From the NCBI GenBank assembly GCA_964510315.1, contig CAZEAP010000007.1:54948-118947 (forward strand): a stretch of 64,000 nt of DNA, given 5' to 3'. Position numbers and translations under genes: made by a program. The number at the start of each line of letters is the position of its first letter. Position 1 is the stretch's first letter. This DNA comes from CAZEAP01 sp964510315. GTDB taxonomy: Bacteria > Planctomycetota > Brocadiia > SM23-32. Below the pieces are notes generated by a model. The model searched no databases. It was not told the origin of the DNA and saw nothing but the letters and a program-made list of their open reading frames with translations. Positions 58,546 to 64,000 of the stretch are shown here, piece by piece.

Positions 58546-58639
58546 TCGTGGAAAGGGCAGATATCGGGCCGAAAACGCTCTGAGAATGCGAATTTTCGGT
58601 TTTCAGGACTGGAGCCCGAGCCGCCCCTGCATGAGAGAC

Positions 58640-58656
58640 CTCGGCGCGGCGCCGAG
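58640..58656 (-). terminator. Palindromic hairpin after the DUF1015 gene
   Basis: CTCGGCGC, one base, GCGCCGAG: a perfect palindrome starting 5 bases past the stop codon on the minus strand. It is followed by a T/C-mixed tract rather than a T run, so only moderate termination is expected. Confidence 0.4.
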
Positions 58657-58660
58657 CACC

Positions 58661-59998
58661 TCATCGAGGCTCCAGAACGACCGGCTGGGTGGAAGAATTC
58701 TCGAAGGGGTAGAGAACGAGGCCGGAAGGTACCTTCGGGTAGAAGAAAGTTGTTTTCGGCGGCATGGTCTGGCCTGAACGGGCCACCCGTTCCACAGCCA
58801 GCGGATCGACCGGAGGAAGCAGGAAACCAGCGTCGAACTGCCCGCTCTCCACGAACCGGTGTACCTCCCGCGGGTTGGGCTCGTAGCGGAGCCGGCCGGA
58901 GTAGGAGCGCGATTGGGCGGGGATATCGAACAGTGGCTCCAGGATTCCATACTGCAGGACGGTGACCGGCAAGCGGGCGCGCTCCCCCTGATCCGGAGAG
59001 ACCACCGTGGAAGGAAGGTCGTGCCGGTCGGTGTCGAGCAGAAGCAAGCGCCCGCGACCAAGGTACACCCCGATCAGCGGCTCGCCCGCCGTCCACCCAC
59101 CTGCCAGCTCCGCCAGCTCCTTTGGCCCGCCGACCGAACGCTCCTCCACCGTGAAGTACTGCTGCAGGGTAGTAACGAGCCGGTCCGCATAGAACTCCTC
59201 GGGACTGCGGGCGAGCCGATGGGTCGGCAGGACGACCAAACCGTCGTTCTTGGCCGATACCCCAAAAGTCAGCAGAAAATCCTCCGGCTGACTCCCCGGT
59301 GGCCCTTCGCCCTGTCGGTGGCGCTCGCGATACGCAAGGGCTGTCTCGTAGCGGTGGTGGCCGTCTGCGATAAGCAGGTTCTCTTCCGCAAGCACGGCGG
59401 CCAGCGCACCGAGGGCCTCCCGGTTACTGACACGCCACACCTTGTAGCCAATCCCGTCCGGAAGGCCGAATTCGTAGAGGGGCGCCTCGGTCTCGAGGTC
59501 GTGCAGGAGACGATCGACCTGACCGGTTTGGTCGGAGAAGACGCCGAACACCGGGCTTAGACTGGCCCGGCAGACTTCCATCAGTCGGAGGCGGTCGGCC
59601 TTTGCCTCTGGAGTGGTCTGTTCGTGTGGCAGCACGTTCCCCCCGGACGGATCCTCCAGGAGAACGGTGCAGATAAGCCCTCTCCGCACCAGTTCCCGGC
59701 CGCTCAGCTCGAAGCACTGCTCGCAGACGTACACGGAGGGCACGGGCTCCCGGACCAGAACGTCCTGGCGACGCCACTTCTGGAGGAGGGCGGCGGCCCG
59801 GCGGTAGTCCTCCTCGGAGTGGTCCTGCCCGTCTTCTTTGCCCAGGGTGAGGCGGACGACGTTGTGGGGGTCCCTGGCGCGAAGTTCGTCGGCGGCGTCA
59901 GCGTCAATCAGGTCGTAAGGCGGAGCCACCACGCGGGACACGAAGCTGATCCGGTCGGGATTATAGCGAAGAGGTCGAAAGGCCGCGATGTGGATCAA
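58661..59998 (-). CDS. DUF1015 family protein
   Basis: 445 residues, normal for DUF1015. N-terminus: IAAFRPLRYNPDRISFVSRVVAPPYDLID. Middle: LLIADGHHRYETALAYRERHR (His-His pair near residue 215). End: TTFFYPKVPSGLVLYPF, the family hallmark. Members are often encoded with D-3-phosphoglycerate dehydrogenase and aminotransferase genes, but none is adjacent here; biochemical function is unproven. ATG at 59998. Upstream, 91 bases separate it from the sigma-like gene on the same strand. Confidence 0.88.
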   Translation of the reverse strand: MIHIAAFRPLRYNPDRISFVSRVVAPPYDLIDADAADELRARDPHNVVRLTLGKEDGQDHSEEDYRRAAALLQKWRRQDVLVREPVPSVYVCEQCFELSGRELVRRGLICTVLLEDPSGGNVLPHEQTTPEAKADRLRLMEVCRASLSPVFGVFSDQTGQVDRLLHDLETEAPLYEFGLPDGIGYKVWRVSNREALGALAAVLAEENLLIADGHHRYETALAYRERHRQGEGPPGSQPEDFLLTFGVSAKNDGLVVLPTHRLARSPEEFYADRLVTTLQQYFTVEERSVGGPKELAELAGGWTAGEPLIGVYLGRGRLLLLDTDRHDLPSTVVSPDQGERARLPVTVLQYGILEPLFDIPAQSRSYSGRLRYEPNPREVHRFVESGQFDAGFLLPPVDPLAVERVARSGQTMPPKTTFFYPKVPSGLVLYPFENSSTQPVVLEPR

Positions 59999-60089
59999 CT
60001 TTCACTCCCCGACAGTTGTGAACGGCTGCCTCGCGGGGCATGATAGGCAAAGCGGCTCGGGGCCGCAAGTGGCCCCCATCTTTGGCCAC

Positions 60090-61412
60090 TTACTCGCCCG
60101 CTCCCTCGCCCGACAGAAGGCGGGCGAGGGCCTTCTGCATCTCCAGCTTGAGGTAACCCCTGAAGCGGCCGCGTCCGCGGTAATCGAAGTTCTCTATGGC
60201 TTCTTCCAGGCGCTCGTGACCCTCCGCCACCAGCGGAGCCAGGGGCTGTTCCGGCCCGGCGTGCTGCCGGCTCACCCGCTCGACCACCGGCTGATAGGCG
60301 CGCTCGATGGCCCCGTGGATGGACGCGGCGCGGTCGGCAAAGTCCTCCAGCCGATCGAGCAGACGGCCGGAGACGTACCGCCGCGGGTTAAGCTCCTCCT
60401 GCCCGCCCCGAATCCTGTGCTTTGCGTAGTTGTAGCCCCGAAACAGGGCCCGTTCCTGCTCGGCCGACAGAGGGGGACCTGTCCGGTCCGGGGCCCGGCC
60501 CGCTCGGGCGCGCCCCATGGCCTCCTCCCAGGCTTCGTCGAAGATGTCTTCCTCGACGTCTTCCTGCTCGAAGTCCTCCTCCGTGAAGGCGCTCAGTTCC
60601 ATCTGCAGCAATTCTCGGGCGCGCTCCTGGTTGATAATGCGGTAGACGCTGGAGCGAGACCTGTCGTAGCGGTCGGCCAGTTGGTCGGCGGGGACGCCTC
60701 TACGGTACTCCTCGAGCAGCTCCCGCCGGGCGGCGCGGCCGAGGCGCTCAGAAGGTTGCGCCTCTCCCGTGTCGACCCCGCGCCGGCGGACGAGGCGGCG
60801 GACGCTCTCCGGCGCCCGGCCCAGCTCCTCGGCGACCCGGGCGGCAGCCCGGGTCGTGCTGAGGTCCTCCTCCCGCCGCAGTTCCGTTACCAGAGCGATG
60901 GCGCGGGCCCTCTCCTCCGGGCTCATGCGCGAGAAGTGTCGCGATCGCTCCAGCCGGTCGGCGTAGAGGTCCTCGAAGCGGTCCAGTGCGTTCTTGCGGA
61001 TGCCGACGCGCGTTCGCCCATCGGGGAAGCGGTACTTACGGGCCACGAGGCCCCGGCGGCGCCACCGGTGGACGGTGCGCACCGAAACGCTGTACATTTC
61101 GGCCACATCCTGAATCGTGTAGAGGGGTTCTTCCTCTTCTGCGGCGTCGGTCGGCGCGGACTCCGAGAGGCACTCCAGGGCCACGTGCAGGTCGCGCCTC
61201 ACCTCGTCGCCGCGAAAGGTCTGGCGGGCGTCTTCGGCGGGCCGGAAACCGGTCACCCGGAAGTAGAGGAACTCGTACGGATAGGTGCGTTCCGGCTCCA
61301 GTTCCAGCAGCAGTTCCTCCAGGCGGTCCGCCTGCCGCCGGCGCACCTCCGGCGGGCTCAGAAGGAGCTGCGCGTGCAGGTCCTCGATGGCCTCGTGTTG
61401 GAAGTCTCTCAT
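60090..61412 (-). CDS. Multi-HTH regulator with sigma-70 region 2-like C-terminus (permuted order)
   Basis: 440 residues. Residues about 96-145 form a MerR/excisionase-type HTH (LYTIQDVAEMYSVSVRTVHRWRRRGLVARKY). Residues about 165-211 look like a second HTH (STTRAAARVAEELGRAPESVRRLVRRRG). Residues about 225-262 form a third (YRRGVPADQLADRYDRSRSSVYRIINQ). After an acidic linker, residues about 315-432 resemble sigma region 2: LSAEQERALFRGYNYAKHRI and then LAPLVAEGHERLEEAIENFDYRGRGRFRGYLKLEMQKALARLL, which can be aligned with RpoD of this window ([38 protein letters not shown]). In ordinary sigma factors region 2 precedes the DNA-reading HTH; here HTHs come first. The start overlaps the upstream stop (ATGA, 61409-61412). 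Likely a transcription regulator, possibly a sigma factor. Confidence 0.6.
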   Translation of the reverse strand: MRDFQHEAIEDLHAQLLLSPPEVRRRQADRLEELLLELEPERTYPYEFLYFRVTGFRPAEDARQTFRGDEVRRDLHVALECLSESAPTDAAEEEEPLYTIQDVAEMYSVSVRTVHRWRRRGLVARKYRFPDGRTRVGIRKNALDRFEDLYADRLERSRHFSRMSPEERARAIALVTELRREEDLSTTRAAARVAEELGRAPESVRRLVRRRGVDTGEAQPSERLGRAARRELLEEYRRGVPADQLADRYDRSRSSVYRIINQERARELLQMELSAFTEEDFEQEDVEEDIFDEAWEEAMGRARAGRAPDRTGPPLSAEQERALFRGYNYAKHRIRGGQEELNPRRYVSGRLLDRLEDFADRAASIHGAIERAYQPVVERVSRQHAGPEQPLAPLVAEGHERLEEAIENFDYRGRGRFRGYLKLEMQKALARLLSGEGAGE

Positions 61413-62392
61413 TGGCAGCGGCCCCCGGAGGCCGAGTGCGGGTCGGAGGGTTCGACGGGCTGTGCCTCCTCAACCGGCTGGATTGAAACTTCGTCCCGCG
61501 GCACTTCATCGAACCTGCTGTAGCGGATGACCAGGCGGCGGGCCTCCTCCAGGGCCTCCCGGCAAGGTTCGCCCACCAGGCAGGCCAGCGGGCCGGGTCG
61601 GTCCTTCAGCCGGAGGAGCCTTGAGCGGGGGGGCGCGGCGCCCAGGAGCTGCTCGTTGTCCTCCTGGTTCCTGCCCACCAGCAGGTAGCTCCGGTCCCCC
61701 AGATCGAAGAGCCTTCCGCACCGGATGGCCCGAAGGTGCTCGGTGGTCAGACGATCTTTCTCCCTGAGCAACTCCACGCGCTCGGCGTAGTTCGGATCGG
61801 TCAGCCTGCAGCCTCCGGCGGGGCTCGGGTAGTTATGGATGCCCCATTGCTCGGCGAGGGCCATCTGCCGCTTTCGCGAGCGGCCCTGGATGTCCAGCAC
61901 GTCGGCGCGCCGGACCAGCCCGTTCCGCTCGGGCTCCGTGGGGGGCAGCAGACGGGCCGACAGCGGCCGGAGAACCATCTCTACCATGCCGGCGCCCTTC
62001 TCCATGCGCCGGAAGGCGTCCTTTCTCTGCGACATCGGCCGCTGGCCCAGCACCTCGCCGGTGGCGACGAAATCGGCATCCCGCCGTCCCATCTCCCCGC
62101 CGGCCAGGCGGTACATCATCTGCTTACAGTCCAGGCAGGGATTGACGTTCTTGCCGAAGCCATATTCGGGCTCGCGCAGCAGCCCCGCCATCCGCTCCGA
62201 GATGTCGCGCTCCACAACGGGGCAGTCCGGCACGTAACCCGCCTCGCGAGCGGGGAAGAATATGCTTCGGAAGCGCAGCAGAACCACCTCCACGCCCGTG
62301 CGGAGCAGAAGTTCCGCGGCGAGGATGCTGTCCAGCCCGCCGCTGAAAAGAAGGACCGCGCAGGGCGGCCTGCTGGAGGGGGAGTCTGCCAT
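61409..62392 (-). CDS. PP-loop ATPase, tRNA thiolation type (ThiI/MnmA-like)
   Basis: 327 residues from ATG at 62392. The pyrophosphatase-loop SGGLDS lies near residue 17 (VLLFSGGLDSILAAELLL), then NPCLDCKQMMY near residue 84 and DADFVATGEVLGQRPMSQR near residue 105. These occur in tRNA 4-thiouridine/2-thiouridine enzymes and related short ThiI-like proteins. THUMP and rhodanese domains are absent. The C-terminal about 130 residues (CRLTDPNYAERVELLRE, RCGRLFDLGDRSYLLVGRNQEDNEQL) match the NFACT-R-like/DUF814 type tail seen in this subgroup. It probably activates a base or substrate with ATP before sulfur transfer; substrate not shown. Overlaps the sigma-like gene. Confidence 0.75.
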   Translation of the reverse strand: MADSPSSRPPCAVLLFSGGLDSILAAELLLRTGVEVVLLRFRSIFFPAREAGYVPDCPVVERDISERMAGLLREPEYGFGKNVNPCLDCKQMMYRLAGGEMGRRDADFVATGEVLGQRPMSQRKDAFRRMEKGAGMVEMVLRPLSARLLPPTEPERNGLVRRADVLDIQGRSRKRQMALAEQWGIHNYPSPAGGCRLTDPNYAERVELLREKDRLTTEHLRAIRCGRLFDLGDRSYLLVGRNQEDNEQLLGAAPPRSRLLRLKDRPGPLACLVGEPCREALEEARRLVIRYSRFDEVPRDEVSIQPVEEAQPVEPSDPHSASGGRCQ

Positions 62393-62479
62393 GGGAGCGT
62401 AAAAGCGAGGGAAAATCAGACAGGACGCCGATAGCTACAGGTTAGCACACCGCGTTTCTGCCCGCAACAGGCCGTACGG

Positions 62480-62508
62480 TTGATTTGGAGGCCGGGGCGG
62501 CGTAAAAA
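62480..62508 (+). promoter_or_regulatory. Possible promoter of the AAC(3)-family gene
   Basis: TTGATT (62480-62485), 17 bases, TAAAAA (62503-62508), 32 bases before the ATG at 62541. Both elements match at 4 of 6 positions. Confidence 0.4.
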
Positions 62509-62540
62509 CCTGCTCTATAGCTCTGTGGAGAGGTCCGCCG

Positions 62541-63353
62541 ATGAGCCGGACGGAAGTGGACGCCGATCAGATCGCCGAAGCCCTCCGGGAACTCGGCGTC
62601 GGGCCCGGGGAGCTGTTGCTGGTGCACAGCTCCCTCAGCAGTTTCGGGTGGGTGGATGGCGGCGCCGAGGCCGTGATCGATGCCCTGCTGGAGGCCGTGC
62701 AGCCGCAGGGAACGGTGCTGGTGCCTACCCATACGTGGGACAGGATCGGCGGCTCGAACGTGGTCTTCGACGTGCGACGCATGCCCTCCGGGGTCGGACG
62801 AATCACCGAAGTGTTCCGCAACCGCCCGGATGCCTGGCGGGGGCTGCACCCCACCCACTCCTGCGCCGGCATCGGGCCCGAAACGGCTGCGATGTTGAGC
62901 GACCACGAAAAGGACATCACTCCCTGCGGGCCCCGCTCGCCCTACCAGAGGCTCATCCGGCGCCCCGGGAAGATCGCCTTACTCGGTGTCAGCCTCTTCG
63001 TCAATACTTCCTTCCACGCCCTGGAGGAGATGGCCTGTGTGCCGTGGGCGTTCGACCGCTTCGCAATGCTCTATACCGTAGACCACGATGGGCGGCGCAG
63101 GCAGGTTCCATCCCGGCTGCACTCCAGGGGCATGAAGCGCGACTTCGAGAAGATGGAGCCCGTCCTCGAGGACGCCGGCGTCTTGAAGAAGACCACCGTG
63201 GGGCAGGCAACCGTCCGGGTCGTGGACGCCTCGGGGATGGCCGAGGTATGCCTGCCGATGCTGGCGGAAGATCCCTTCGTGTTTCTCGCCTCATCCCCTG
63301 CGAAGGAGGAACGCCGTCGGTATGAACAGTGGTCGCGTCGTCGCAGGTGGTAA
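62541..63353 (+). CDS. AAC(3)-family N-acetyltransferase
   Basis: 270 residues from ATG at 62541 with GGAGAGG upstream. Family marks: LLLVHSSLSSFGWVDGGAEAVIDALLEAV (residues about 26-54), GTVLVPTHTW, GVGRITEVFRNRPDAWRGLHPTHSCAGIGP (the conserved HPTHS), and KIALLGVSLFVNTSFHALEE with the late His/Glu. The family acetylates aminoglycosides at N3 or, in many environmental members such as YokD types, other amines. No resistance cassette or mobile element is adjacent, so a resistance role should not be assumed. Confidence 0.85.
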   Translation: MSRTEVDADQIAEALRELGVGPGELLLVHSSLSSFGWVDGGAEAVIDALLEAVQPQGTVLVPTHTWDRIGGSNVVFDVRRMPSGVGRITEVFRNRPDAWRGLHPTHSCAGIGPETAAMLSDHEKDITPCGPRSPYQRLIRRPGKIALLGVSLFVNTSFHALEEMACVPWAFDRFAMLYTVDHDGRRRQVPSRLHSRGMKRDFEKMEPVLEDAGVLKKTTVGQATVRVVDASGMAEVCLPMLAEDPFVFLASSPAKEERRRYEQWSRRRRW

Positions 63354-63619
63354 CCCCCATCTGACAGGCCTCTTATGACACAGTGCTCTGTGGAAGTGAT
63401 GTGCATCCGCCGGCGCAGCAAAGTACGGCGTTGCAAAACGGCGAGATGCGTTCGGCGCCTGAAGAGAAGGCCGGGGACAAGATGCCCCCGCTACAGCCCC
63501 GAAGGGACCTTGTATACACGGCCCGGGGCGCAACGCGCCCGCCAGAGCGCGCAAGCCCTGGGGTAGAAGCCCAGCAACCAGCAGGAGCGCGCGTAGCGGT
63601 TGATTCAGTACGTGCGCCA

Positions 63620-63652
63620 CATGTGACTCGCCCATCCTGGGGCGAGTACATG
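63620..63652. repeat. Hairpin element
   Basis: ACTCGCCC (63626-63633) pairs with GGGCGAGT (63640-63647); with one bulged base, the outer CATGT/ACATG extends the stem to 13 bp. It lies just before the first 120-bp repeat. Confidence 0.65.
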
Positions 63653-63664
63653 TTGAGCGTCGGC

Positions 63665-63784
63665 GCCGCGGAGCGGCGCGGTCGTGAAGGCCAGGGCTTC
63701 AGCCCTGGTATAATGCACGCAAACCCAAATGCGCCCCGGAGGGGCGCGGTGAGGTACCCGATGCACAAAAGCCTGACCGGGCGG
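63665..63784. repeat. 120-bp repeat, copy 1
   Basis: Starts GCCGCGGAGCGGCGCGGTCG and ends CTGACCGGGCGG. It contains two perfect hairpins: CCAGGGCT-TC-AGCCCTGG at 63691-63708 and GCGCCCC-GGA-GGGGCGC at 63731-63747. The second copy lies exactly 166 bases further on; the A/T-richer spacer between the hairpins differs most. Confidence 0.8.
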
Positions 63785-63830
63785 CTGTGCCGCAGCATAT
63801 CCGGAGCGACGGCCGGTCCGTGGCCGTTGC

Positions 63831-63950
63831 GCCGCAAAGCGGCGCGGTCGTGAAGGCCAGGGCTTCAGCCCTGGTATCTCCCGCGAATACCCAATTGCGC
63901 CCCGCAGGGGCGCGGTGAGGTACCCGGTGCGCAAAAGCCTGACCGGGCGG
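63831..63950. repeat. 120-bp repeat, copy 2
   Basis: Same length and order as copy 1. The hairpins are at 63857-63874 (identical) and 63897-63913 (loop GCA instead of GGA). The compensated, identical stems in both copies show that structure, not protein coding, is conserved. Confidence 0.8.
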
Positions 63951-64000
63951 GTCCTGGCGGCAGGCCGGTGTGAAGAGATCGCGTATCGAACTCGCTCACC

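Larger units (their letters stand above)
58136..58660. other. Candidate replication-origin or DnaA-type control region upstream of dnaN
   Basis: 525 bases between dnaN and the DUF1015 gene, with A+T-rich blocks at 58161-58250 and 58380-58460. Contents: five phased TTTTCGAC-like repeats (58399-58451), one TGTCGATAA (58311-58319; its reverse TTATCGACA differs from the DnaA box TTATCCACA at one base), a 7-bp hairpin at 58462-58485, and a minus-strand promoter at 58516-58545. With dnaN, gyrase and parB nearby, this suggests an origin, though no exact DnaA box is present. Confidence 0.4.
63354..64000. other. Non-coding, hairpin-rich repeat region
   Basis: 647 bases without a credible gene. It contains a 13-bp hairpin at 63620-63652 and two 120-bp copies of a repeat (63665-63784 and 63831-63950). 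Several open frames run through it, but they translate the palindromes themselves (for example GLKPWPS on the minus strand) and are judged spurious. Confidence 0.7.

Noticed and set aside
62541..63353. Aminoglycoside resistance gene on a mobile element
   Set aside because: The protein is of the AAC(3) family, but no integrase, transposase or resistance cassette is nearby and many family members are not resistance enzymes.
63383..63934. Several open frames of 100-156 codons on both strands at the window end
   Set aside because: They run through the palindromic repeats and translate them (for example GLKPWPSRPRRFAA); no ribosome binding sites; the same repeat is read in several frames.

Overview
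The window is a gene-dense, G+C-rich (mostly about 65-68% by eye) bacterial chromosome segment. It carries about 50 protein genes. I recognised no rRNA or tRNA gene, insertion sequence, prophage or CRISPR array. A complete lpxD implies a Gram-negative envelope. The URO-D-family proteins, Gfo/Idh/MocA oxidoreductases, stand-alone ACT and AsnC-type domain proteins, a tungstate-type ABC importer, and the block dnaN-dciA-gyrB-gyrA suggest an uncultured-type lineage, perhaps near Planctomycetota (PVC) or Armatimonadota. That placement is inference only.

Layout. 1-1066: 3' part of an FGGY sugar kinase. 1190-6203: a tight operon for tungstate/molybdate import and molybdopterin synthesis (wtpA, wtpB, wtpC, moeA, moaA). 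6236-9962: a promoter, dnaG, rpoD and a strong intrinsic terminator. 9989-18527: a mixture with a thi4-panD-yggS cofactor operon, a YprB-like exonuclease, a URO-D protein, a class II aldolase and folC. 18528-20779: an accessory-looking, less G+C-rich islet with a 54-residue protein followed by a putative papain-like cysteine protease. 20780-27077: a membrane/TPR protein, comEC, tadA and lpxD. 27163-32203: a coiled-coil lipoprotein, uppP, a CPBP protease, and phosphate permease with its DUF47 partner. 32465-39265: an oxidoreductase, an MBL-fold protein with a degraded metal motif, a secreted VIT/VWA protein, an ARPP-1-like protein and an unknown protein behind a large structured leader. 39511-43688: an AsnC-type domain protein, parB with two parS-like sites, then an ACT-surE-lipoprotein-oxidoreductase operon. 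43974-50744: argS, HAD protein, ychF, URO-D protein, GH57 protein and a Mth938-like protein. 50751-58135: the replication operon dnaN-dciA-gyrB-gyrA-purC. 58136-58660: an intergenic region with a helically phased repeat array that I propose as an origin or DnaA-type control region. 58661-63353: a DUF1015 protein, an unusual sigma-like regulator, a PP-loop ATPase and an AAC(3)-family acetyltransferase. 63354-64000: non-coding, hairpin-rich repeats with two 120-bp copies.

How it fits together. dnaN, the gyrase genes, dciA and parB with parS sites close together suggest an origin-proximal location, although dnaA and parA are not in the window. Many genes are joined by ATGA or GTGA overlaps (moeA/moaA, dnaN/dciA/gyrB, URO-D/yprB-like, PP-loop/sigma-like), which support the chosen starts. 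Several proteins have lost signature residues: the P-loop Lys of YchF, the HIGH motif of ArgRS, metal ligands of an MBL protein, an M50-like HExxH, and the catalytic Lys of one Gfo/Idh/MocA protein. These, the protease cassette, the permuted sigma-like protein and the phased array are the most promising items to follow up.
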